Of a DNA stretch of 64,000 bases, positions 23,901-45,900 are shown in pieces. The position numbers and the translations under genes are program-made. The stretch is taken from assembly GCA_905221605.1 (NCBI GenBank), contig CAJNDS010002113.1, positions 405,001-469,000 of the forward strand, written 5' to 3'. Position 1 is the stretch's first letter, and every line of letters begins with the position of its first letter. Origin of the DNA: Symbiodinium natans. Taxonomy: Eukaryota; Sar; Dinophyceae; Suessiales; Symbiodiniaceae. Below the pieces are notes generated by a model, which saw only the letters and a program-made list of their open reading frames with translations, ran no database searches and was not told the DNA's origin.

Positions 23901-26330
23901 CAAACCCTAAACCCTAAACCCTAAACCCTAAACCCCCCAAACCCTCAACCCCAGAGGCGCGAGCTCATCTACTGCTCCCGGCCAAAGCTGCTCGCCTACT
24001 GGCAACGGCTTGACCACTACGGCCAAGGCTGCAACCGGCCTTCGACCTTTCGTTTCAGCAACGCCGAAGGGACATACAGAAGCCAAGCCCTGCACCCTAA
24101 ACCCTACACCCGAAACCCTAAACCCTAAACCCTAAACCCTAAACCTTAGGATCCTCACAGCGGGGATGACAGGAGGCCGTTTTTGGGTAGAATTGTATCA
24201 GGGGTCGGGCTTCCTAAAGCCCATCCCCATTCCTCGGAAGCGCAGCTCGCGCCCTGTGTGCTTGCAGGTGTTGTGCCGGTGTCCGCGTGGGCACGGGCCA
24301 TGCGAGCATGCGTGCAAGCCTCAGGGCCTTTGGAGGGGTCTTAGGGGTTTAAGGGGTTTGAGGGGTTTGAGGGGTTCAAGGGGTTCAAGGGGTTCAAGGG
24401 GTTCAAGGGGTTCAAGGGGTTTAAGGCGGTTTAAGGGTTCTAGGGTTTTAGGGGTTTTAGGGGTTTTAGGGGTTTAAGGGGCTTAAGGGGTCGTACAAGG
24501 CTAGGGCTCACGATTGTGGAGTTCGGTAACGGTTTGTTGGGTCTCATCTGGAACATGGGTTTCTGTGACACGCACAGGATTCTGGAAGAAAATGGTTGGA
24601 TGTTGGGATGTTCACCCTGAGATTAACAGTCCATAATAGGGATTATAGTGGGGGGGGGGGACTATACTCCTTATTAAGGACCTAGTGGAAGGAGAGCATC
24701 CCAAGTTGGATGCCTCAAGATTCTTTATTTGGGTTTACAGGGCTGAGGGTTCAAGACCTTAGCTGCTTTGGTGAACCTCTGACCCGTCTAGGCCCGAAAT
24801 CACCCAGGTGGTTGCAGATGACGAGTTCCCCTGGGCCCGGGACCCAGCAACCGGTGTGTCGAGTATTGCAAGGACTTCGAGGCTTTTGGGGGTTTAGTGG
24901 TGGCTGTTTTTGTTGCGATAGGGCATGTTAGGGGTTTCTAAGCTCAGGGTGTAGGGTTTGAGGTTTCAGGGATTCGAGGGCTCAGGGTTTCAGAGTTTCG
25001 TTTCGGGTCTGGGGCTGGGTCTCGGGTGGCTGCCTCGCTACAAGTACCCGACATAGAGGTCACAACCATAGCTACCCTACTTGGAAGCCTACCTATAGGT
25101 ACACATGAATGCCCCTGGCCGCCTAAGTCATGTGCCCTGGAGCCTCATGGTTGAGTTGCGATGGATCTTTGGGGTTTCATCTGGGGTTTAGGGTTTAGGG
25201 TTTAGGTTTAGGGTTTAGGGTTTAGGGCTTTTGAGGGGCTTTGGGTTTGGGGGAGCTTACTGGGCCGCAGACTCCCTGATGGGCTTTAGGGTTTGGGGGG
25301 GTTCGGGGCTGTCTTAAATTTGATGTGGTTTAGGGTTTAGGGTTTAGTGCTTGGAGGCTCGGGTACTTATACGTATAGCCATGGTTATAGCTCAACCATA
25401 TACAGGTCACCTTGAACTCCACTTACAAGTACTCATGAACCTTCAAAGTGACTCGGCGCTTTGGCTCGGCTGGGGGTGCAGGGACTGTGCCTCGCTAGGT
25501 GCGGGCTTGGCTTTCTCGGCTTGACCTCTCCTTTTCCGAGCTGTGGCCGTGCAAGCCGTGCAAGCTTCCTTTGAAGGACATCACGTCCTGCCATCAAGAG
25601 GAGTTGTAGAAAAATAGGGTCCGTACTTTTGCATCTGTTCCAACCATCGTGTTTGCCCCTCAGCCTCGGCTTCCGAAAGCTGTGCAAGCCTGCTTTGAAG
25701 AACGAACATCATTCCGTTTAGAATTTGTCGTTTCCTCCCCCCCCCCCCCCCCCCATCGTGTTTGCAACAGGGTGGGATGCCCGTTTTTGCATAGGGGGCG
25801 GGCTGTGCCGTAACACGCCTGGGAAACAACCTACACCGTTTTGGGCAGCCAAAGCCAAGCTAAGCCCAGCCACACCCACGCATGCCAAAGCCAAGCCGCG
25901 CCTTGGAACAAAAATGAACACCCCTCCCCCAAGCCAGACCCTGAGCCAAAGCCAGGCCAAGATGCACCAGAAGCCAAGCCGTACATAGCAAGGGCAATAA
26001 AAGCAAATCTCCCCACCAGCATGCAGGAAGTTCACCCCAAAACCTTCAACCCTAAGAGCCGAAGCAGCCCATCGTCCTTGTCCACCCTTGAGCAAACCGC
26101 ACACCTGATGTACCGCAGAATACTTAAATATCCACCCTCCTGTTCAACCTAAACCCCAAACCCCCAACACTAAACCTTAAACCCTAAACCCCAAACCCCC
26201 AACACTAAACCTAAACCCCAAACCCCAACCCCCCAGCACTAAACCTTAAACCCCAAACCCCACACCCCAGAGGAGTGGCTAATGCCCTACTTCCTGCGGA
26301 GCTCGGCGTGGGATGCCCCAGAGTTTCGGT
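2920..26330 (+). CDS. Ser/Thr protein phosphatase, multi-exon, PPEF-like
   Basis: Inferred exons: 2920-2954, 4356-4389 (YIFNGDFVDRG), 4966-5008 (EVLLAIYCLK), 6059-6103 (LNRGNHEDR), 6863-6909, 8911-8967 (VIHGGLPSE), 13759-13818, 14226-14276, 14789-14834, 15240-15326 (ALLWSDP), 16028-16064 (NKRGAGTCFDA), 16449-16493 (ITQDFLRLNKLSL), 17316-17355 (LRSHEKRNDGF), 17509-17560 (ATIFSA), 18249-18278 (NYPGGAGEQ) and 21570 onward. All phases agree from 2920 to 21570. These motifs are the hallmarks of metal-dependent PPP phosphatases, which remove phosphate from Ser/Thr. Metal-binding D, N and both H residues are present, but the GDxHG exon was not found. The three exons at 13759-14834 add about 52 residues between HGGL and LLWSDP, longer than usual. 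Further exon-like segments at 22300-22345, 23072-23120, 23957-24035 (LLAYWQRLD) and 26273-26323 (EWLMPYFLRS) resemble an EF-hand region, hence PPEF-like. The family is firm; the 3' end and subfamily are not. Confidence 0.85.
2991..3093 (+). repeat. Telomere-type TTTAGGG array
   Basis: About fourteen TTTAGGG units with one TTAGGG variant. It lies inside the first inferred phosphatase intron, immediately followed by G-rich sequence. Confidence 0.95.
4628..4745 (-). repeat. Telomere-type array, CCCTAAA orientation
   Basis: About sixteen CCCTAAA units with CCCCAAA variants, inside a phosphatase intron between the exons at 4356 and 4966. The orientation is opposite to the array at 2991. Confidence 0.95.
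5039..5190 (+). repeat. Telomere-type TTTAGGG array
   Basis: About twenty TTTAGGG units with a few single-base variants, starting 30 bp after an inferred GTAAGAG donor at 5009. Confidence 0.95.
5525..5745. repeat. Inverted tandem array of a ~22-bp unit
   Basis: The unit TTACTGGGCAAGGTCATTTT occurs about three times forward, then about three times as its reverse complement (GACCTTGCCCAGTAA), then about four times forward again. The transcript could fold into long perfect hairpins. The ORF across it is a repeat translation. It lies in a phosphatase intron. Confidence 0.92.
5848..6014 (-). repeat. Telomere-type array, CCCTAAA orientation
   Basis: About 23 units, mostly CCCTAAA with a block of CCCCAAA at the left end. 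It ends about 45 bp before the phosphatase exon at 6059. Confidence 0.95.
7527..7662 (-). repeat. Mixed CCCTAAA / CCCCAAA array
   Basis: Nineteen or so heptamers in which CCCCAAA and CCCTAAA occur in homogeneous blocks. This suggests local spread of variant units. Confidence 0.95.
8998..9481 (+). CDS. Nested coding-like ORF, unknown
   Basis: An open frame from about 9006 contains an ATG at 9047 and reads MRERMWSVVKAVREAAIPLK, continuing Lys/Arg/Ala-rich to about 9303. A different frame from 9361 reads WVDVKEMSKAIGVEELAV and ends at a TGA at 9479-9481. A 56-nt GT-AG intron (9304-9359) would join them in phase; a frameshift is the alternative. It lies in the intron between phosphatase exons 8911 and 13759 and is flanked by CCCTAAA units. 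No family was recognised. It may be a nested gene, a retrocopy or additional exons. Confidence 0.4.
9760..11030. other. Intronic repeats, no gene seen
   Basis: This part of the long phosphatase intron holds degenerate TTTAGGG runs (9860-9960, 10860-10930), a decayed inverted-repeat element at about 10440-10590 with the TAATCCC/GGGGTACTATAAT theme, and a TTTATGGGG variant array at 10738-10800. No exon was recognised. Confidence 0.6.
10738..10800 (+). repeat. TTTATGGGG variant array
   Basis: Seven or so copies of GTTTATGGG/GTTTATAGG, a diverged form of the telomere-type unit expanded on its own. Confidence 0.9.
11031..11545. repeat. (TATATTAG)n microsatellite
   Basis: An 8-bp unit TATATTAG is repeated about 62 times over 500 bp. 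Sporadic TATATTCG and TATATCAG variants are clustered near 11190-11210 and 11283-11385, where TTCG and TTAG alternate. TATA-rich sequence flanks both ends. It lies in the long phosphatase intron. Confidence 0.97.
11704..11930 (+). repeat. TTTAGGG array with TTTCAGGG variants
   Basis: Nine perfect units (11704-11770) followed, after a short spacer, by mixed TTTAGGG, TTTCAGGG and TTCAGGG units. The spacer repeats the phrase AAGGTCTC, also seen before the array, so a local duplication is likely. Confidence 0.9.
12160..13592. repeat. 53-bp minisatellite with two orientation switches
   Basis: The unit is about 53 bp and includes GCTGATGCTCATGATGCTCT, GGGGTTTGGGTTTGAAGGCC and CAGGCCGGCACCA. About four units run in one orientation (12160-12385), then about eighteen in the opposite orientation (12386-13375), then about four return (13376-13592). 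The junctions are palindromic (AAGCTGATG / CAGCTGAAGC). Several units are shortened. All ORFs over it are repeat translations. It lies in the phosphatase intron between 8967 and 13759. Confidence 0.95.
13597..13725 (-). repeat. Telomere-type array, CCCTAAA orientation
   Basis: About eighteen CCCTAAA units directly abutting the right end of the 53-bp minisatellite, with a few 6-bp CCCTAA variants. It ends 30 bp before the inferred exon at 13759. Confidence 0.95.
16603..16728. mobile_element. MITE-like element, family 2
   Basis: The left end reads CTTGAAGGTTCACGGGTACT and the right end AAGTACTCATGAACCTCCAA, near-perfect inverted repeats. The middle contains AAGATAGTTACCCT. Other copies lie at 35144-35260, 36268-36374, 36985-37093 and 47233-47335, with partial copies near 14340-14405, 22760-22823, 25025-25110, 25360-25447 and 43080-43290. 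All that can be placed fall in introns or between genes. Confidence 0.8.
19660..19760. repeat. AT-rich low-complexity tract
   Basis: A run of AAATATAAAT and TATATA words including a short palindrome (TATCTCTCTCTATATATA and its complement). It lies within an intron-like interval; no coding signal. Confidence 0.7.
19867..20072 (-). repeat. Mixed CCCTAAA / CCCCAAA array
   Basis: Nearly thirty heptamers alternating irregularly between CCCTAAA and CCCCAAA. Downstream (20085-20190) is a short exon-like stretch encoding QWREAYDDGTYHG in one frame, ending at a possible donor inside GTTTAGGG. Confidence 0.93.
20697..20849. mobile_element. MITE-like element, family 3
   Basis: Begins GGTTTCCGAAAAGGGTACCC and ends ATTTCGGAAACCTCC, with complementary AAGGGTACC and GGACCCGGGT motifs inside. 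Related ends occur at about 20325-20420, 47655-47690 and 57688-57735. Non-coding; inferred non-autonomous element. Confidence 0.75.
20850..21180. other. AT-rich gap, no gene seen
   Basis: Contains a run of ATCATAACATCA/AATATCA-type words (20940-21070), followed by G-rich degenerate TTTAGGG sequence. No exon was recognised here. Confidence 0.55.
23155..23395 (+). repeat. Telomere-type TTTAGGG array
   Basis: About 27 nearly perfect units followed by looser variants, the longest + orientation array in the window. It follows the exon-like segment at 23072. Confidence 0.95.
24345..24482 (+). repeat. TTTGAGGGG / TTCAAGGGG variant array
   Basis: Tandem 9-mers derived from the telomere-type unit, homogenised in blocks: TTTGAGGGG, then TTCAAGGGG, then TTTTAGGGG. 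The Gly-Leu-Arg reading frame over it is a repeat translation. Confidence 0.9.
24603..24704. mobile_element. MITE-like element, family 4
   Basis: Family 4 begins TTGGGATGTTCCCCCTTATA and ends GGGGGAACATCCCAA, about 100 bp, with an internal AGGGATTATAG and TAAGGACTGTTAGTATA. This copy is diverged and has a poly-G run inside. Better copies lie at 35007-35105, 40602-40702 and 58143-58240. Confidence 0.8.
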
Positions 26331-26344
26331 GTCGGGTTTGAGGC

Positions 26345-26520
26345 TTGGGGCTTTGGGCTTTGGTTTGGGGTTTAAGAATCCCGCATTCTGGTAGTTTAGG
26401 GTTTTGTGGGTTTGGGGTTTGGGGGTTTTGAGTTTTGGGGCTTGGGGTTTAAGAATCCTGCATTCTGGTAGGGTTTAGGGTTTTGTGGGTTTGGGGTTTT
26501 TGGGTTTTGGGGCTTGGGGT
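26345..26520 (+). repeat. Direct duplication of a ~77-bp intron segment
   Basis: The sequence around GTTTAAGAATCCCGCATTCT at 26371 recurs near 26447 with the same G/T-rich downstream sequence. The copies differ at only a few bases. The core GAATCCYGCATTC is itself nearly palindromic. It follows the last exon assigned to the phosphatase. Confidence 0.8.
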
Positions 26521-26839
26521 TGGGCTGGGGCCCTAAGCCCTGGACCCTGTTTAGGTCGTCAAGGTGCTGTCGCTGTAGCTTGAGGGTTTAGGGCCTTAGG
26601 GTTCAGGGTTTCCCGTCGGATCGCCATTGGCGTCTAGCTAGCAAGGGCTTGGGGATTTCGGGTAGAGGGCGTCGGGGTTTTAGGGCTTAGCTAAGCCCAA
26701 GAGTGCACTACAGGCGCAAAGGCTTGCAGACATGCATGTGAGGATTTCTCCCGGCAGCTAGTAGAAGACAGAGCCTTAGGATGTAGGGCACCCGAAAAAG
26801 GCGGCCGTGAGTAAGATCAACCCCCCATGTAGGTCGTGC

Positions 26840-26968
26840 TCAGAGCTTTGATCGCCGGTTGGTGCCTGAAATCACAGAAGAGCGCAGGGGTTCAAGCCGG
26901 TCCGGCCCGACCGCGCAGCTTGGGCCCCCAATTGCTGGACGCCCGCGGGCGGGGCTCCGCGAGCAGGC
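26840..26968 (+). CDS. Exon-like segment upstream of the GOST gene
   Basis: The frame reads SFDRRLVPEITEERRGSS and remains open and Arg/Pro-rich until an AAGACT microsatellite (26970-27018). It could be the C-terminal exon of the phosphatase, but there is no motif to confirm that. Confidence 0.3.
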
Positions 26969-26969
26969 C

Positions 26970-27018
26970 AGACTAAGACTAAGACTAAGACTAAGACTAA
27001 GACTAAGACTAAGACTAA
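26970..27018. repeat. (AAGACT)n microsatellite
   Basis: About eight copies of the hexamer AAGACT. The Arg-Leu and Ser-Leu frames crossing it are artefacts of the repeat. Confidence 0.95.
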
Positions 27019-27229
27019 GACTAAGACCCTCAATTCTTAACGGTGCCTCTTCTTGGGGGATGCAGAACATGCTCCTGAACCCTTCCAGCCCTACAGACCA
27101 TAAAGCCAATAAACCTGACCCTTATAAACCGTTATAGCCCCGAATCCCGAACCGCCCCGAACCCCCTCGCCCCTCGCAAAAAAAAACCCTCAACCCTCAA
27201 TCCAAACACCTGAAGCCACAGGAGAACTT

Positions 27230-39458
<12,229 letters not shown>

Positions 39459-39616
39459 GCAGCCAGTAGAGGGTTTAAGGTGTTTAGGGTTTACGGAGCA
39501 CTTCGTCCATCTTGCTGAGTCGTCGCACTTGTAGAATCCTTATGGACGCGGTGAAATCTTCTTCCTTGCAGCCATTTGCCATAGCTGAGGCGTTGCACGG
39601 GTCAAGAGTTTCAAGC

Positions 39617-39734
39617 TTCCCCTAAACCCTAAACCCTAAACCCTAAACCCTAAACCCTAAACCCTAAACCCTAAACCCTAAACCCTAAACCCTAAACCCT
39701 AAACCCTAAACCCTAAACCCTAAACCCTAAACCT
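39617..39734 (-). repeat. Telomere-type array, CCCTAAA orientation
   Basis: Seventeen CCCTAAA units just after the inferred end of the GOST gene. A similar array (39281-39366) ends about 8 bp before the inferred acceptor of GOST exon 14. Confidence 0.95.
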
Positions 39735-39874
39735 TGGGAGCTGGGTTGGGAGTTTGAGGCTCAGTGCGAAGCCCTAGACCCTCAACCCTAAGCCCCAGAC
39801 GCTTCTTGACTGGGAGATTCGGGCCTTGGGGTAGCTTAGGGCAGGTTTAGGTTTCAGCGGTGCAGGGTTTAACT

Positions 39875-39975
39875 CTTAGTAGCTGAATGAGCACACTTTA
39901 CACTTTTTGGGATACTATAATCTCTACAAAACCAAACGTGTACACTTTTGTGGGCTTGTGAACTCAGCAACTAAG
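39875..39975. mobile_element. MITE-like element, family 7 (CTTAGT ends)
   Basis: Begins CTTAGTAGCTGAATGAGCAC and ends GTGAACTCAGCAACTAAG. The terminal 12 bp are inverted repeats (CTTAGTWGCTGA). The middle has two diverged ACACTTTTTGGG motifs in opposite orientation. Other copies are at 51683-51780 and 62785-62913. It lies between the GOST gene and the next gene. Confidence 0.88.
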
Positions 39976-40006
39976 AACTGCTTAGGCCCTAGCAAGTAAA
40001 GACCTC

Positions 40007-42899
40007 ATGAACGCACAGCCTCCGAATGCCATCCAACCCGGAGCTCCTTTGAGGCCAGCGGTTTGCGTACTCTGCGCAAATCGACCCCAACGCGGATGAG
40101 CAAAAGGACAGATCCTGGGTGTGGGCGCGGGTGTAGCCCATCCTGCACCCCCTGAACCTTGTAAATCCCGAGGTTTGAGACCCCAGTCGCAGTATTTTTG
40201 TTGGGGAGTTTTCTTAGCATCTCGCGAAGAAAGGCGCAAAGCAAACAAACCACTATTTCGGTCTTCATTCATACAACAGCCAAGCCTGTGACGTGGCTCT
40301 TCTGGCTACGGCACGCTGGCTCGCAACGAATTGGAACTCGCGGAGACGTGCCTTGTGTGTGAGAGAGAGACGGCGCCTGTATGCGAGAAACATCTAGGAA
40401 CCACCCATACAACCCTCAACTAATTACAAGAAGCATCCGCAAACCCCTACAAAAACTAAAACAGATAGAGTGCGTCGCAGCTGGCAGGAGGGCGTGGTGG
40501 CGCAGGCAGACGCCGCTTGGCAGTGTGTGTGTGTGTGTTTTTTGTGTTTTTTCTCGTGAGCCCAGTTGCTACTATACTTTTAAGGGTTTGGCCGGTTTAG
40601 GTTGGGACGTTCCCCCTTATACTAACAGTCCGCAATCGGGATTGTGGGACCCCCTACTATGATTCCTACTAAGGACTGTTAGTATAAGGGGGAGCATCCA
40701 AAGGTTTGGGGTCCAGACTCGACCAACTTTCCTGGTTGACATCCATATCGAGGCTATGGCGCTCAGGATGTGCAGTCCCTGTTCAGGTACATGGATCCTG
40801 AAACCTCCTCCGCCCCGCCCAACCCCCCCCCCCCCCCCTTGCAAAAAAATATATATGTAAAAAATATATACATAGATAAAATGAAAAGAAAACAGACAAA
40901 AATGAAGCAAAGGGCTCAGCACCACTGCGTTGAGACGTTTGTCTACGGCCAGGATACCCACTAACTGTTGTGTCTACTTACAAGGGCGGTTTTGGATTGG
41001 GTTTAGGGTTTAGCGGTTTAGGATTATTGGTTTGGGGGTTTAGGCTTTAGGGTTTCGGGTAGCTGTTTGTGACGGTGCGATGTCTGACGACCTCTCACAG
41101 ACGCTTCCTCTCCGACTAGCAAGACACATGTGCACCTATAAGCTCTAAACCCGGAACCCTAAGCCCTAAACCCCGATCAACTTGAAGTACTGTTGACAGA
41201 ACCTCGGCTGAAAGTCTTCACCAAGAAGTCAGAAGGTGTCCTGATTTTTCACATCCTGACAGTTGAGAAGCCCCGGAACCCCAAATTTAAGTGCCGAGCC
41301 TAACCCCTCTGCCCTAAACGTCAAAGCCCTGAACCTCGAGCAATAAAATCCCCAGACCACGAAGCCCTAAACCCTCCTTAAAACAAAAAAAAAAAGCGTG
41401 TGGAAGCTGCGCTACGCACAGTCACCTCCCCCCCCCCCATGACCTACCCCTCGTGAAATCCGTGAAAATCTACCTGAGCTGCTTTAGGGTGTAGGGTTTA
41501 GGGTTTAGGGCTTAGGGCTTAGGGCTTAGGGTCTAGGGTTTAGGGTTTAGAGCTGCAAGCATACACAGTGCTTTCAGGTGTAGGGGATAATAACACCGAG
41601 AACATGCGTGGAAGTCCATGGGTCTCATGAGCTTATTCTGTTTTTTTGGGGTTCAGGGGTTTTTCGGGAAGAGAGAATCCAAGGGCATCTCTGATGAGGA
41701 CGTGGACGTGATTGGCAGAAAAGGCTGACAGGCCCGAGGCGCTTCAGACACCAACCCTGAACCCTCTCAACTCAGCCCTATAAAGCCCTAGGGCCCTACA
41801 CAAACCGTCAAAGTCACAAAGCCCCAAAGCCCAAAGGCTAGACCCGAGAGCCCGAAACCAAAAGAACCAAATTCCCCCTCCCCCCGCCTCCCATCCCCAA
41901 TAATTTCAATCCGACACGTTCTCTTGTTGAAGTACATCTAAGAATCCCCCCAGCATGAAAAAAAGATGAGCACGAAATAAAGACCTAATGGGTTGTTCTC
42001 CAAATTAGGGTCCGTTTGAAAGTTGTTGCGTTCTCATTATAAGGGTGCTGCCTTATGTACGGGACCCAGAAAAGGACCCCAATTCAGAGAACTACCCTAA
42101 TCGTACTAAGCTGCTCAGCTTTTGGAACCTCAGCTTGTCGGAACAGCGCCAAGGTCCTAGGTAAAGGTGGGCTAGCTGTCCTGACCCCAAAGCCCGTCCC
42201 CAGACTTTGCGGAGCTTGAATGCTCAACCCGTAACCCTAAACACAACCCGCACCCTAAACCCCAAACCCTAAACCCTACCTGCAGCGCCAACGCTAGATG
42301 CGGGTGCCTGATTGGGCGACCTGATCCTGAGGTTCGGGTCTGGGGCCGGGGGTTTAGGGTTTAGAGGGTTTGGTTTGGGAGGTTTAGGGTTAGCGGGGGG
42401 GGGGGGGGGGGGGCTAGGGTTAAGGTTTCGAGTGTAGGCTTTAGTTTTGAGGGTTTTGAGGGTTTAGGGGTACAAGGGTTAAGGTTTAGGGTGGAGGCTT
42501 CAGGTGTTAAGGGTTTAGGGCTTGGGGTTAAGGGGCCCGTTTACTTGCAAGAGGTGGTGGGGTGTGCTATTCCATTGCTTAACCCTAAACCCAAAACCCT
42601 ACACCCTAGAAGCACCTGAAGTTGGCAATCACGTCAGCTGCTGCACTGGGTACATGTCAAACCATCTCGCTCGGTTTGGATTTGCAGTTTTAGGGTTTCA
42701 GGGTTTTGGGGGTTTGGGCTTAGTAGGTATGCGTATAGGGTGGGAAAATAAATACATAAATAAATATATTTCTAAAATATATTTACATATGTATATATGG
42801 GTAGTTGTCTTAATTAGGGCCCCTCTTGGGTGCCCTATAAAGTACCACACCCTTAAAAAGGGACCCCACAAGGGACCCGGAGAACTTCCCATATATATG

Positions 42900-42934
<35 letters not shown>

Positions 42935-45900
42935 CACACATGTATATGAATGGGTCTAGGGCTTCTATGGCTTTGGGACAGGAAGGTTCAGGTTGTCCCA
43001 GAATGAGACACCCGGATGAGTCGCACAAGCGCAAAGCCGACATTGCAGCCTGTAGCGACTCACCCACTCGTGCCGGCTCTTACCTGAAGGTTCATGGGTA
43101 CATATACTTGGGGCAATAAGGTGGTGGGTACTTTATAAGGTGGGGTGAAAGTGCCCAACAGAAGGTAAGAAAAGGTTCGTTCATGGGTACTTCTAAGGAG
43201 GGGTTCGAATCGCCCTACATGAAGCAATAGCCATAGTTACCCCCTACTTACAATCCCTGCGTATAAGTACCCAATGAACCTCCAAGTAGGCTGCCAAGCC
43301 AAAGGCTCGCCGCAGAAGGTACATAGTGTAACAGGTCCTTGGGGATTGACTTTGTCGGGTTTGCCACACAGGGTTTAGGGTGTAGGGTTTGGGGTCTAGG
43401 GTCCGACTCTCTCAGTCAAGCTCGTCATGCTCCATTTCAAGGAGTGCCGGCGTCATGAATCCTTCACTCCTGCGCCGTGCAACCCTAACCCTGAACCCTA
43501 ACGAATGACACGGTTTCCAGATCGGCTCGTTACCAAGTGTTCTGTAGGGTTGGTACCCCAACCCAAAAGGCGGGTGCTGCGACTATCACATGGCTATCAA
43601 ATTGTCAAAAAGTTACCTGTACAATAGCCGGAGGCTTTAGCGCCTTTCAGACTCATACCATAGAGGTCTTGGCACAGCATGCGCGGCTCGGTGCTAGCTG
43701 CGCGTGAAGACTCTCATCGCGCCACTTTGGGCCAAGACTGGCCCGACTCCCGCCACGTGAAAAGCAGCGCTGCCCAGGCATCTCAGCATGTGAGGGTGGC
43801 GAGTGTTGATACTTAGCCGACCGCGAAGGGTGGGTTTCGGGGTTAGGGATACTATCTTGGTGGCCCAGTCGTACCCTTTTCCCTTGTGTTTTGGTACAAG
43901 GTTCCCTTATAAAGTAACACGACCCAAAAAGGGTGCCCTAAATATGGTTGCTGGGCTACCAAGCTATAGCTAGACCAATTACCAATGGTATTCCCCTATG
44001 TCCCCTATATAATTGTACGATAATCATCCCCAAACCATTTTTTTGTGTTGGAAGGAACCCCCAACCGCAAACCCCCACTCTTGGGAAGTGACGCCAATCA
44101 AATACCCCAACCTTCGGCCACGTCTGAGGTGCGAGAGCTTTAACTATGCGTCGTACCTCCAGCAGTACGAGAACTCGTTGTCCGGAGCTCACGCCATGAT
44201 GCCGAACACGAAAGCAGGGCCCAAGCGGTGCTTGAAGTGATTGGTTTAGGGTTTAGGGTTTAGGGTTTAGGGTTTAGGGTTTAGGGTTTAGGGTTTAGGG
44301 TTTAGGGTTTAGGGTTTAGGGTTTAGGGTTTTAGGGGCTTCCTGGAAGAGGGGTTTTAACAACCATCAATCCAAAGCTCGAATCTTGATCCTCCAATCAC
44401 ATTAGAAGGCAGGACTTGAGCAGGAAGGGGAACGGTTGTTGAGTTTTGCAAGGCTTGTCGGGCTTCTCAGCTGATCGAGTCTGTAGGTCTTAGCTTTCGA
44501 GCACTTTTCGAGCTTATATAGTTTCGGGAAGGTTCGGAGTGCCTCCAAGGTGATATGATTGGACCGCCAGCGATAGCCTCCTCCTGTTGCTCTAGCCTTC
44601 GGCTCCCCTGAGAAATTTTCGCCAAGCAGCAGAAGAGCCGTCCTGTTTGGTACTCCTACTGTTGGCTGCTGGGCAAGTTGCTTCGTTTTCTTGCATCCTG
44701 GGGTTGGGGAGTAGGGTTCAGGGTTGCAAAACTGACCCTACACAATAGAAAGAGAAAGAGAGAAAGAAACAGAGAGAGAGAGAGAGAGCGATAGAGTGAG
44801 AGAGCGAGAGAGAGGGATAAATAAATATGCATATATATATATATATAGATAGTCAATCCAGGGTATGGCTCCGCGTGGCATGTGAGGTCGCGCAAGCTCG
44901 CCGATCAATGGCTCAGCGGCGCAGTCCTCCTGCAAGGGAACCTAGCGGCTTTCCTAGGGCTTCTAAGACCCAGAGTCGACCCTTATTCCCTTGTTTAGGG
45001 TTTGTGGGTTTAGGGTTTAGGGTTTGTGGGTTTGTGGGTTTGTGGGTTTGTGGGTTTGTGGGTTTGTGGGTTTAGGTTCCCTCGCAAGTCCCTGTATGCC
45101 AGAGAGGCTGCCCTTGTTATTCCGAGGCTACCCTTTGGCCGACGAAGTCCCACCCGGCCTTGAAATGCCCGTCATCCTTAAAGATGCTGCAGCCCACGGG
45201 TTTAGGGTTTAGGGTTTAGGGTTTAGGGCAGGATGTAGAGGCACCCCCCAAAGCCCCTAAAGCCCCCCCCGCCCCCCCCAAGGTCATCAGTTTTGAAGCC
45301 AGTCATCCCAAGACCCGAGACGCCCCGAGATTGTTCCAAAGCCGGCGGTTGAGGTCTGTTTGTTGTAGGTGAAAGCTTAGGGTGGTCGGGTTCAACGTCT
45401 ACGGCTTAGGGTCTTCATGGCTCTACTGCGTGAAGCTCCGAAATTTTGAATAGGGCCACCCCCGGAACCCCGGTGCAACCCTAAACCCTCCACCCTGCTT
45501 GGCGGTTCAGGGTACTAACAACCCCAATTAACACTGTACTTCTAAGCTCCCGAAGTCCTCTAAGTAGGTTCTAAGTAGACCAGAAACCTACTATTTGCTT
45601 GAGAACCACCCCCAAAAATATCAAGGGTACTATAGGAACCTTACCTTTTCCTTTTTGGGGTTACTTGTAGGGTTTAGGTTTAGGGTTTAGGGTTTAGGGT
45701 TTAGGGTTTAGGGTTTAGGGTTTAGGGTTTAGGGTTTAGGGTTTAGGGTTTAGGGTTTAGGGTAGCAAAGTAGTGAGCCTCCCCCCCCCCCCCCCCCCCC
45801 CACAAAGGATGGCGAGCAACGTGAAGAACCAAGCCGAGGCTTGCCCTCCATAAGTCAGTGAACTAGGGCTTATATAGTAGGGTTTAGGGTTTAGGGTTTA

